From contig JADJTG010000002.1 of assembly GCA_016711285.1 (NCBI GenBank), forward strand, positions 186,001-250,000: 64,000 bases of DNA, given 5' to 3'. Of this stretch, positions 27,247-35,475 are shown one piece after another. Each line of letters opens with the position of its first letter. Positions within the stretch are counted from its first letter, which is position 1. The notes beneath the pieces were generated by a model, which saw only the letters and a list, made by a program, of their open reading frames with translations, made no database searches and was not told the DNA's origin. Origin of the DNA: Sphingobacteriales bacterium (GTDB lineage: Bacteria > Bacteroidota > Bacteroidia > Chitinophagales > UBA2359). The position numbers and the translations under genes were made by a program.

Positions 27247-28251
27247 ATGTTGCAAATTTCTGTTGTCATTCCTTTATATAATGCCGCACCTTATTTAGAA
27301 AAATGTGTCCAATCAGTACTTATACAGCCCGAAGTTGATGAAATACTGCTGGTAGATGACGGCTCAAAAGATGGCTCTTATGAACTTGCTGCTACACTTC
27401 AACAACAATACCCCCAACGTATTCGCCTGCTCACACACCCCAACCGCCAAAATTGTGGCACCGGAGCTACGCGCAACGTGGGCATCAAAGCGGCTCGCAA
27501 CGAATGGATAGCCTTTTTGGATTCCGATGATTTTTATTTGCCACAGCGTTTTGCCGCCACCCGCACCGTAATAGAGCAATATCCTGATGCCGAAGGTGTG
27601 TATGAAGCACTGGGTACTCATTTTGAAGTACCCGAAGCCCGCGATATTTGGCAACGTAAATTCAACAAAAGCGTTTTGACTACTATTGAAAAAGAAGTAA
27701 GCCCCGAACAGCTTTTTCCTTTGATGATAAAAGGTATGAACGGACATTTTTCGGGCGATGCGCTCACAGTGCGCAAGTCGCTGCTGGAAAAAGTGGGTTA
27801 TTATGCACACTCCACCATCGGAGAAGACACCCACCTCCACCTGCGCTTGGCAATGATAGGAAAACTCTACGGCGGAAACATCAAAGAAGCGGTAGCCCTG
27901 CGGCGGGTGCATTTATCCAACACTTACAGCGACCCCGCCTCTCAAAAAAAAATATTTACCCACTCCCTCCAGCACTTCGAACATCTTTTGGAATGGTCGG
28001 CGCAATATAAAGCAGATATACCGCTGCATTTCCGGCGTTTGCTTTTTGCGCGTTATGTGATAAAATCCGGCAAACTGCACAATAAATACACTCCATTTTG
28101 GCAGGGCAAAAAAACACAAGCCCAGCGTTATTTTTATTTTGTGCGCCGCTACCCCGAATTATTTTCTGTTTCGTCATTGGCGGCTTTGCTACTGATGCTG
28201 TTCCATACCTACGAAATAGCACATTATGCAGCTTCCAAAATTTTCCGTTAG
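27247..28251 (+). CDS. Family 2 glycosyltransferase
   Basis: 334 residues. GT-A fold start VVIPLYNAAPYLEKCVQSVL, nucleotide-binding LLVDDGSKDGS and the metal motif FLDSDD near residue 98. GATRNVGIKAARNEW is typical of GT2. The C-terminus has one hydrophobic segment (LAALLLMLFHTYEIAHY). Likely transfers sugar in surface polysaccharide synthesis. First gene of a three-gene run with 20-bp and overlapping junctions. Confidence 0.87.
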   Translation: MLQISVVIPLYNAAPYLEKCVQSVLIQPEVDEILLVDDGSKDGSYELAATLQQQYPQRIRLLTHPNRQNCGTGATRNVGIKAARNEWIAFLDSDDFYLPQRFAATRTVIEQYPDAEGVYEALGTHFEVPEARDIWQRKFNKSVLTTIEKEVSPEQLFPLMIKGMNGHFSGDALTVRKSLLEKVGYYAHSTIGEDTHLHLRLAMIGKLYGGNIKEAVALRRVHLSNTYSDPASQKKIFTHSLQHFEHLLEWSAQYKADIPLHFRRLLFARYVIKSGKLHNKYTPFWQGKKTQAQRYFYFVRRYPELFSVSSLAALLLMLFHTYEIAHYAASKIFR

Positions 28252-28271
28252 CTTTGTCTGCCGAATTAATT

Positions 28272-29384
28272 ATGAAATTCCAACGAATTTGCTTCATTTC
28301 CCCCAAATCCTACCCGCTTTTCAATCCGGCGGTGCGGGTTACTTTTGGGGGCGCAGAAGTACAAATGAGCCTGCTCGCCAAGCAATGGGCGAAGCAATAT
28401 CCGCCCGCGCAGGTACACGCTATGGTTGCCGACTACGGACAAGCCGCCACCGAAGTGCGCGAGGGCGTTACTTTATGGAAATCTATTTGTTTTGATGATG
28501 CCCTACCAAAACAAATAACGGCTTTTTTCAAAGCATTCCGTCAAATCAACGCACAAGTGTATATACAACGCACTTTGAGTCCTTTTTCCGGTATCATTGC
28601 CGGCTATTGCAGAAAAAACGGAAAAAAAATGGTTTTTATGGTAGCACACGATGCCGAAGCCGATGGCACACACCCCGTTTTTAATAAAAAAACAGGTGGT
28701 TTTATGGCAAAATTGGTATATCGTTGGGCGCATTTGACCATCGTACAGAACGAATATGAATATGATTGTCTGAAAAAGAAATATCCAAATCTGCCTTTGG
28801 CAATACTGAAAAAAGGCTTGATATTACCCGCTTTATCGTTGCGCCCGCCGGCACAATACGATGCTGTGTGGGTGGGGCGTTGTGAGGCATGGAAAAACCC
28901 CGAAATATTTTTGCAACTCTGTGCCGCGCTGCCACAATACCGCTTTGCAATGGTATGCCCGCCCGCCACCGACCAAGTTATTTATTTTGAGCAGGTGCGT
29001 CAAAAAGCACAATCGCTGCACAATCTCGTTTTTTACGAACGCATGGAAAATACCGCCGTGGTGGGTTTGCTGCAGGAAAGCCGCATTTTTTGTCTTACCT
29101 CCGATTTGGAAGGCGACTGGCCGATGACGGTACTCGAAGCGGCTGCCTGCGGAGTTGCCGTTTTTTCGTATCGCCTCAATTATGCACATCTCATAGATAC
29201 TTACAGCGGCGGCAGACATTTTGGCGGAAATTTTGAACAAATGAAGAATGAACTGTCGGCAGCTTTACAAAATGAGAATGATTTGAAACTTATGCAAGAA
29301 GGCGCACGCACTTTTGTTGAACAACACCACGATATTTCAGTACAAACCCAAAAACTGCATGAGCTACTTGAAAGCCTCTCATAA
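28272..29384 (+). CDS. Glycosyltransferase of GT-B type (family 4-like)
   Basis: 370 residues from ATG 28272. N-terminal acceptor domain with FGGAEVQMSLLAKQWAK; C-terminal donor domain with WVGRCEAWKNPEIFLQL and the donor loop DLEGDWPMTVLEAAACG, including the catalytic Glu pattern of GT4 enzymes. Starts 20 bp after the GT2 gene; the sulfotransferase start lies inside its 3' end. Acceptor unknown. Confidence 0.85.
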   Translation: MKFQRICFISPKSYPLFNPAVRVTFGGAEVQMSLLAKQWAKQYPPAQVHAMVADYGQAATEVREGVTLWKSICFDDALPKQITAFFKAFRQINAQVYIQRTLSPFSGIIAGYCRKNGKKMVFMVAHDAEADGTHPVFNKKTGGFMAKLVYRWAHLTIVQNEYEYDCLKKKYPNLPLAILKKGLILPALSLRPPAQYDAVWVGRCEAWKNPEIFLQLCAALPQYRFAMVCPPATDQVIYFEQVRQKAQSLHNLVFYERMENTAVVGLLQESRIFCLTSDLEGDWPMTVLEAAACGVAVFSYRLNYAHLIDTYSGGRHFGGNFEQMKNELSAALQNENDLKLMQEGARTFVEQHHDISVQTQKLHELLESLS

Positions 29385-30246
29385 TGCCGATTTTCGTTTA
29401 GATTTTATAGGCATTGGTGCTGCCAAAGCCGGCACTACCTGGCTCGCCGATGCCCTGCGCCAGCACCCGCAAGTATTTATTCCCGCAAAAAAAGAACTTT
29501 TTTATTTCAACCGCCTCAACGAAGAATATGAAGAAGTAGTAGAAAATGTGTGGAATAAAAAACCGCTTTCGTGGTATCAGGCTTTTTTTGATGAAGCTCA
29601 AGCACAACAGCGATGCGGCGAAATCTGCAATCCGTATTTGAGCGATGCAGCGGCTGCGCAAGCCATTTATCAATATAATCCGAATATTAAACTGCTGGCA
29701 GTATTGCGACAGCCTTTGGAACGGGCTTTTTCGCACTACAACTACAATCGTCACCGCCACCATGTGCAGTATCCGCCCTTTGAGAAAGCCGTGCAGCGAC
29801 AGCCTTCATTTTTAAAACACGGACTCTATGCCGAACATTTGAGCCGCTATTATACACTGTTTCCAAAATCGCAAATCGGTGTGTTTTTTTATGAAGATAT
29901 GAAAGCCGATGCACAACTATTTTATAAAAAAATATTGGATTTTTTAGAACTTGACGAATATTATCCGCCTGTTATTAGCCAAAAATCCAACGAAACCAAA
30001 ACACCGCGCTTCAAGGCACTCAACCGCAGTATTGACAGCGTAAGACATTTTTTGCATCGCCGCAATCTTCATTTCATATTGCCGTTTTTGCGCAAAAGCG
30101 GCATTGCCCCCGCCGCCGAATGGATACGCGACCACCTCAATGCCCAAAAAAGTACCAAAAAAGATACGCTTGATACAAGAACCATTGAGTATCTGCAACC
30201 TTATTTTTCCGCCGATATAGATGAAAAAAAGGTGATAATATCTTAA
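29359..30246 (+). CDS. PAPS-dependent sulfotransferase
   Basis: 295 residues from ATG 29359, overlapping the preceding gene by 26 bases. The 5'-phosphosulfate loop IGIGAAKAGTTWLADAL and 3'-phosphate motif RQPLERAFSHYN are both clear. It probably sulfates a glycan made by the two glycosyltransferases ahead. The C-terminus is slightly short compared with many relatives, but neither neighbouring frame extends it. Confidence 0.86.
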   Translation: MSYLKASHNADFRLDFIGIGAAKAGTTWLADALRQHPQVFIPAKKELFYFNRLNEEYEEVVENVWNKKPLSWYQAFFDEAQAQQRCGEICNPYLSDAAAAQAIYQYNPNIKLLAVLRQPLERAFSHYNYNRHRHHVQYPPFEKAVQRQPSFLKHGLYAEHLSRYYTLFPKSQIGVFFYEDMKADAQLFYKKILDFLELDEYYPPVISQKSNETKTPRFKALNRSIDSVRHFLHRRNLHFILPFLRKSGIAPAAEWIRDHLNAQKSTKKDTLDTRTIEYLQPYFSADIDEKKVIIS

Positions 30247-30324
30247 AATCATGTTAAGACATAAAACCAAATTATACGCTTAAATTTATTTAACCTTTTA
30301 ACTAACCCTATTTCAATTTTTATC

Positions 30325-30663
30325 ATGAGAAAGGCGGATTTAATTTCTATTATCGCTGAAAAAACCGTTTTGGCCAAAGTAGATGTATTGGTATCGGTAG
30401 AAGCGTTTTTTAAAGAAACCAAAGAGGCTTTGAGTAGAGGCGACAACGTTTATATTCGAGGTTTTGGCAGTTTTGTTACTAAAAAACGCGCCCGTAAATT
30501 AGGCAGAAACATCAAAAAAAATGTAGCTGTTGAAATTCCTGAGCATTATATACCTTCCTTTAAGCCAGCAAAAACCTTCACAGAGGTTGTAAAGAAGAAA
30601 AATTCGATCATCAAACCGAAGAATGCTTCTAAAAAATCCAGCTCTGCAAAAGCCACCGAATAA
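30325..30663 (+). CDS. HU/IHF-family DNA-binding protein
   Basis: 112 residues. MRKADLISIIAEKTVLAK then RGDNVYIRGFGSF and the beta-arm (KKRARKLGRNIKKN), ending PSFKPAKTF, as in HU. A 25-residue Lys/Ser/Ala-rich C-terminal tail is an addition seen in Bacteroidota. Nucleoid protein that bends DNA; a candidate partner for the helically phased repeats in this window, by analogy only. Confidence 0.93.
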   Translation: MRKADLISIIAEKTVLAKVDVLVSVEAFFKETKEALSRGDNVYIRGFGSFVTKKRARKLGRNIKKNVAVEIPEHYIPSFKPAKTFTEVVKKKNSIIKPKNASKKSSSAKATE

Positions 30664-30716
30664 AAAAAGAGGCGACTTTTGAGAAAAGAGATGGTGTAGA
30701 ATTACCAATGAAATGA

Positions 30717-30767
30717 CCTGTTTTAAGGAAAAAAACAAAAATTTCCTTGAAACAGGCTATTTTTTTG
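30717..30767 (+). terminator. Rho-independent terminator after the HU gene
   Basis: CCTGTTTTAAGGAAA at 30717-30731 pairs with TTTCCTTGAAACAGG at 30742-30756 (one G.T), followed by CTATTTTTTT. Confidence 0.85.
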
Positions 30768-30793
30768 TGTATCTTAGCCCCTGAATTTCATTT

Positions 30794-31669
30794 TTGTATC
30801 AAATAGTGTTAAATCGTACTCAAATTATCTGGATTAGCATTTGTGCAGTTTTGTTATTGCTCACTTATTTGCTCGGCAGCCGCAAAATGCCCATAGAGAT
30901 GGCGAAAGCGGAAATGCTCGCCAATAACAGAGCAGCAAAACAACAACAGGAAAATACCGATACAGGTATGCAAATAACCGATTTGCTGGAAACCTGGAAA
31001 TCGCAATTGACAGCACCTGTGCAAGATACCCTGAAACCTTTGTTACAAGCAGTAAGCAACGAAACCAAAGACAGCACCGCCCTGCGTCGTTTACAACGTT
31101 TTTGGTACGGACAAAAAAATTTGGCTGCCTCTGCTTATTACGAACAACAAATTGCACAACAATACCCTTCGGCACACACGCACACACAAGCGGGCAAAGC
31201 TGCCTACGATGCTTTCACATTGCAAGGCGACAGCACTACACGCCCCGCTTTGGTGGACATGGCACTACAATCTTTTGAAAAATCTTTGGATTTAGAGCCT
31301 GAAAATTCAGAAAACAAGATTAATTTTGCACTCTGTTTGATTGAAGGCAAAAATGCCGTGATGCCCGGTGTACTCAAATTGCGCGAAGTAGTAGAAAAAG
31401 ACTCTATGAATGTGCGAGCTAATTTGGTGTTGGGCAGATTGGCGATTATGTCGGGGCAAATGGATAAAGCCCTGCTTCGCTTTCAAACGGCTATCGGCGG
31501 CGATGCCAACAACTCGGAGGCGTACTATTATTTGGGCGATACTTTCGCCAAATTGGGCAGGCGCGAAGAGGCAATGGCGGCTTTTGAAAAATGCAGAGCC
31601 TTGATAAAAGACCCCGCCTTTGATAAAGAATTAGACAATTATATTAAAACATTATTTAATAACAAGTAA
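30794..31669 (+). CDS. Membrane-anchored TPR protein
   Basis: About 290 residues. One N-terminal membrane helix (IIWISICAVLLLLTYLLG), a linker, then TPR repeats near residues 150-280 (ALQSFEKSLDLEPENSENK, ALLRFQTAIGGDANNSEAYY, GRREEAMAAFEKC). The start is a TTG at 30794 or a GTG at 30806; neither has a strong ribosome site. In many Bacteroidota a similar protein sits between HU and the COX24-like gene. Function unknown. Confidence 0.75.
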   Translation: MYQIVLNRTQIIWISICAVLLLLTYLLGSRKMPIEMAKAEMLANNRAAKQQQENTDTGMQITDLLETWKSQLTAPVQDTLKPLLQAVSNETKDSTALRRLQRFWYGQKNLAASAYYEQQIAQQYPSAHTHTQAGKAAYDAFTLQGDSTTRPALVDMALQSFEKSLDLEPENSENKINFALCLIEGKNAVMPGVLKLREVVEKDSMNVRANLVLGRLAIMSGQMDKALLRFQTAIGGDANNSEAYYYLGDTFAKLGRREEAMAAFEKCRALIKDPAFDKELDNYIKTLFNNK

Positions 31670-31683
31670 AATTATTCAACATT

Positions 31684-31776
31684 ATGCCTTGCGGTAAAAA
31701 AAGAAAAAGACATAAAATTGCTACGCACAAGCGTAAAAAACGCCTCAGAAAAAACCGTCATAAAAAGAAAAAATAA
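31684..31776 (+). CDS. COX24/AURKAIP1-like ribosome-associated basic peptide
   Basis: 30 residues, MPCGKKRKRHKIATHKRK and a further basic tail, TAA at 31774-31776. More than half of the residues are Lys, Arg or His. The sequence pattern MPCGKKRKRHK is conserved across Bacteroidota and resembles the C-terminus of mitochondrial mS38, so it is thought to be a small-subunit ribosomal protein. Fourteen bases after the TPR gene. Confidence 0.85.
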   Translation: MPCGKKRKRHKIATHKRKKRLRKNRHKKKK

Positions 31777-31847
31777 ACCATAATTTCATTAGTGGTTATT
31801 TTTTATAATGGTAAAATGATACGATAATACCATCATTACATGCATAT

Positions 31848-31873
31848 AGGGTGCCTTCGGGCACTCTTTTTTT
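31848..31873 (+). terminator. Terminator with TTCG tetraloop
   Basis: AGGGTGCC, loop TTCG, GGCACTCT, then TTTTTT. Ends the HU-TPR-COX24-like transcript. Confidence 0.9.
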
Positions 31874-31977
31874 ATATCTTATCGTATGTATATTTTTATT
31901 TAACAACAATACTTTTTACTTATTTGAAAAGTAATTTGTGTTTCGTTTATCATATTGGTCGTTTTTGAACCCGCTAT

Positions 31978-33111
31978 ATGAAACCCTATCTTAAAAACTT
32001 AGACGGATTGCGCTTTATAGCAGCACTGATGGTATTATTACAACATTGTGTGCTGTTTTTGAAAGAATATAACGGGACTACCAGTTTTTTTTATGAAAAA
32101 TTTCGTTATTTGGGCGGATTTGGTGTGGGCTTGTTTTTTGTGTTGAGTGGTTTTTTAATCACTTACCTGATGCTGAAAGAGATAGAAAAAACAGGTCGGC
32201 TATCCATTAAAGATTTCATTATACGGCGTATTTTACGCATCTGGCCACTTTATTTTGCTTGGGGTTTGCTCGGTACGGTTTTAGCTCCTTTTGTGCTGCA
32301 AATATTCGGTATTGCTGAAATCAATATGAATGATATAGGACAAAATTTTCTATTTTTACTTTTCTTTGGCATCAACCTCCAATTGATATTTATGCCCTAT
32401 AATCGAGGCATTATGGAAATATTGTGGTCGGTGTGTATTGAGGAGCATTTTTATTTGCTGTGGCCCTGGTGCTGGCGACAATTGTGGCGCAATTTCTGGG
32501 TGCTGATGGCAGTGATTATCAGCATTGGTTTTGCATCGCGCTTAGTGATGATTTGGGGCGAGGAGCATCACGCCTGGAATATGGCTTCGTATTATTTTAC
32601 TTTGTGCCGCTTTGATATGTTCGCCTACGGAGCCATCGCCGCTTACGCACTGCACAAACGCGCACATATCCCCAAAATATTCAATTTTTTACAACAAAAA
32701 CCCCTGCAAATTGCTGTTATTATTACGATTATGCTATATGCGGCGGCAGTTTTTGGAGTAGACAATATTTTTTACAATAATGTATGGATTAATTGTTTTT
32801 CGGGTATTTTATTCGCATATCTTATCCTCACCGCCACCCTCGAAAATAGCATTTTATCTTTAGAAAACCGCCAACTCCGCGAATTAGGCAAGGTTTCTTA
32901 CGGTATTTATGTAATGCACCCCATTTTTTGCCATATCGCACTGCGCCTCGTAGGTAAAGTTGCTACATTTTTACCATTTCCTGTATTGTTGTTCAATTTT
33001 GCATTCCCCTTGCTGGCTCTTGCACTGAGTGTGCTGGCTGCTTTTATTTCGTATTATTATTTTGAAAGCTATTTTTTACGCCTTAAAAACAAATTCAGCC
33101 ATTTGGTATAA
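31978..33111 (+). CDS. Acyltransferase 3 family membrane protein
   Basis: 377 residues with about ten membrane helices. The N-terminal LDGLRFIAALMVLLQH contains the conserved His, and FVLSGFLITYLMLKEIEKTG and RRILRIWPLYF are typical. Such proteins O-acetylate sugars or peptidoglycan on the periplasmic side. No linked glycosyltransferase is adjacent; convergent with the VWA gene (six-base gap). Confidence 0.9.
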   Translation: MKPYLKNLDGLRFIAALMVLLQHCVLFLKEYNGTTSFFYEKFRYLGGFGVGLFFVLSGFLITYLMLKEIEKTGRLSIKDFIIRRILRIWPLYFAWGLLGTVLAPFVLQIFGIAEINMNDIGQNFLFLLFFGINLQLIFMPYNRGIMEILWSVCIEEHFYLLWPWCWRQLWRNFWVLMAVIISIGFASRLVMIWGEEHHAWNMASYYFTLCRFDMFAYGAIAAYALHKRAHIPKIFNFLQQKPLQIAVIITIMLYAAAVFGVDNIFYNNVWINCFSGILFAYLILTATLENSILSLENRQLRELGKVSYGIYVMHPIFCHIALRLVGKVATFLPFPVLLFNFAFPLLALALSVLAAFISYYYFESYFLRLKNKFSHLV

Positions 33112-33117
33112 ATATTT

Positions 33118-34263
33118 TCAGCGCACACGGCGGCGTTTGTTGCGGCTGTAATCCTCAAAAATATAAGAACCCAAACCTTGCAAATCGCTGTAAAAGGCTT
33201 TCCCTTGATTGATTTCGGTGAATTCTTGTACAAATTCCTGTAAATAACTGTCTTGAGCTATCATAAAAGTAGTGACAGGAATACGAAGTTTGCGGCAATG
33301 AGCTGCCAACGTATAACATTTATTCAAAATTTTGGAATCCAAACCAAAACTGTTTTTATAATAACGGTTGCCTTCTTTCAGGCAGGTAGGTTTACCGTCC
33401 GTAATCATAAAAATATGTTTGTTGGGGTTTTTGCGGCGTTGCAATAGATTTATCGCCAACTCCAAACCCGCCACCGTGTTGGTATGGTAAGGTCCCACTT
33501 GCAAATACGGTAAATCTTTCACTGCTATCTGCCACGCATCATTTCCGAACACCAAAATATCCAAAGTATCTTTGGGATAAGTGAGGCGCATATATTCGGC
33601 AAGAGCCATTGCCACCTGTTTGGCGGGCGTGATGCGGTCTTCGCCGTACAATATCATCGAGTGCGAAATATCTATCATCAACACCACCGAACTTTGCGTT
33701 TTAAAATCATTTTCCTGTACTTCCAAATCGCTTTCTTCCAAATAAAAATGCTCCATTCCTTGCCGAATCTGCGCATTGCGCAGCGAGTCGCTCATGGCTA
33801 TTTGCTCCAGCGTATCGCCAAACTGATAAGGTCGTCGCTCAGGATTGATTTCGTCGCCCTGCCCGCTGAAAGTGCTTTTGTGTCCGCCGCGCCGTCCTTT
33901 CTTCATTTTACCAAAAATATGCTCCAAAGATTGCCGCCTGATGGAAGCCTCCGTTTTTGACGTAATTTGGAACAGCCCCGTCTCATTATTTTCCTGCAAG
34001 TAGCCGTTTTTTTTCAAATCCTCAATAAAATCGCCCATACCGTAGCCGGAGGTGCTGATGCGATACTGACGGTCTAATTCCGTGAGCCACGACAAAGCCT
34101 CCGCCGCATCACCCGAAGTATGAACCAATAATTCTTTAAATAATTCCAGCAGTTGGTCAAAAACCGAACCCACCTTCACTGCTTCCTGATAAGCCGCAAA
34201 CTGATAACCGTACATCATGGGGACAAATAATTTGAAATCGGACAACTTTGTTTTTTTAATCAA
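33118..34263 (-). CDS. VWA-domain protein (CoxE-like)
   Basis: 381 residues. The C-terminal half is a von Willebrand A domain with a complete MIDAS DxSxS (VVLMIDISHSMILYGEDR), later Thr in HTNTVAGLELA and the IFMITDGKPT strand. The N-terminal half is helical and charged (KMKKGRRGGHKSTFSGQGDEINPERRPY region). Such proteins often act with MoxR-type AAA ATPases as chaperones; none is present here. Confidence 0.82.
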   Translation of the reverse strand: MIKKTKLSDFKLFVPMMYGYQFAAYQEAVKVGSVFDQLLELFKELLVHTSGDAAEALSWLTELDRQYRISTSGYGMGDFIEDLKKNGYLQENNETGLFQITSKTEASIRRQSLEHIFGKMKKGRRGGHKSTFSGQGDEINPERRPYQFGDTLEQIAMSDSLRNAQIRQGMEHFYLEESDLEVQENDFKTQSSVVLMIDISHSMILYGEDRITPAKQVAMALAEYMRLTYPKDTLDILVFGNDAWQIAVKDLPYLQVGPYHTNTVAGLELAINLLQRRKNPNKHIFMITDGKPTCLKEGNRYYKNSFGLDSKILNKCYTLAAHCRKLRIPVTTFMIAQDSYLQEFVQEFTEINQGKAFYSDLQGLGSYIFEDYSRNKRRRVR

Positions 34264-34413
34264 AAAAGTGTTCTAAAAAACCGACAAATAAGCTCTTTTT
34301 ACATACTTTTAAATTTGAAAAATAAAAAAATATCGCAAAAATATTATCTCAATAATCATTGTTATTTTAAATAAATGAAACAACTAAATTATATCATAAT
34401 CAAAAATTACACT

Positions 34414-34421
34414 TACCTTTG
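34414..34421 (+). promoter_or_regulatory. TACCTTTG minus-7 box
   Basis: TACCTTTG fits TAnnTTTG, about 140 bases before the amidotransferase start; no TTG minus-33 at the usual spacing. Implies a long leader if used. Confidence 0.35.
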
Positions 34422-34560
34422 CAGGTTCATGCACAACAATATTAGCCTGATTTTTGTTGTGTACTGTCAATAATTTATTATAGAAAGTGTTTTATCATTT
34501 TTTTGATGTATTTCTTTCAATAATTTTTTTTAGCCATACACACACAGATACAATTTTTAT

Positions 34561-35397
34561 ATGTATAAACCTACCACACGCGTTGCCATTTTAGATATGT
34601 ACGATAATGTACCCAATGAAGGTATGCGCTGTATTAAACAAATTCTTCACGATTATGCCGAAAAACGCAACATCAAAGTATTATTTGATGTATTTGATGT
34701 GCGCGGCAGCGAAGAAATAGCAGATTTGAGCTATGATATATACATATCTACTGGCGGTCCGGGCAGCCCCATTGACAGCGAAGGCAGCGAATGGGAAAAA
34801 CGCTATTTTAATCTCGTTGATTCCATTCGTGCTTATAATTTGGTACAAGCCCCCGATCGCAAAAAATATGTTTTTTTGATTTGCCATTCCTTCCAGCTTT
34901 TTTGCCGCTACTACGGTTTGGGTACGGTATGCAAACGCCGTTCTACGTCTTTTGGTGTATTTCCGGTGCATCTGAGTAATTATGGAAAAATGGAACCTAT
35001 TTTTGATAATCTCGCCGACCCCATTTATGTGGTGGATTCCAGAGATTGGCAGGTGGTACAACCCAATCAAGAGCAGATGGATAGCATGGGAGCTACGATT
35101 TTAGCCCTTGAAAAAGAACGCCCACACATAGATTTGGAGCGTTGTGTCATGTCTATGCGCTTCGATGATGCCATCATCGGCACACAATTTCACCCCGAAG
35201 CTGACCCCGAAGGTATGCTCCATTATTTAAAACGTGAAGACAAAAAACAATTGGTGATTGAGCAGCACGGTTTGAAAAAATACTTGGATACCATCGACCA
35301 CTTGGACGATCCCGACAAAATTGTTCTTACACACAATACCATTTTACCCAATTTTTTGGATATAGTTATTCAGGTGCAGCAAGGTGCTTTGGTATAA
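34561..35397 (+). CDS. Class I glutamine amidotransferase-like protein
   Basis: 278 residues. Oxyanion/Gly turn STGGPGSP, nucleophile Cys in FLICHSFQLFCRYY and the His-Glu pair in GTQFHPEADPEGM complete a class I catalytic triad. It resembles the amidotransferase half of GMP synthase but has an extra C-terminal segment of about 70 residues (LVIEQHGLKKYLDT and on). The acceptor is unknown. Well conserved frame, single gene followed by a strong terminator. Confidence 0.82.
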   Translation: MYKPTTRVAILDMYDNVPNEGMRCIKQILHDYAEKRNIKVLFDVFDVRGSEEIADLSYDIYISTGGPGSPIDSEGSEWEKRYFNLVDSIRAYNLVQAPDRKKYVFLICHSFQLFCRYYGLGTVCKRRSTSFGVFPVHLSNYGKMEPIFDNLADPIYVVDSRDWQVVQPNQEQMDSMGATILALEKERPHIDLERCVMSMRFDDAIIGTQFHPEADPEGMLHYLKREDKKQLVIEQHGLKKYLDTIDHLDDPDKIVLTHNTILPNFLDIVIQVQQGALV

Positions 35398-35439
35398 TTT
35401 GTAATAAAAAAGGAAATGTTTTTCCGGCAACATAACACA

Positions 35440-35475
35440 AAAAAGAGGTTTTTCTGAGCAAAAGCCTCTTTTTTT
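35440..35475. terminator. Bidirectional terminator
   Basis: AAAAAAGAGGTTTT and AAAAGCCTCTTTTTT arms around a short loop, then T-rich. Lies between the converging amidotransferase and giant adhesin genes. Confidence 0.8.
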
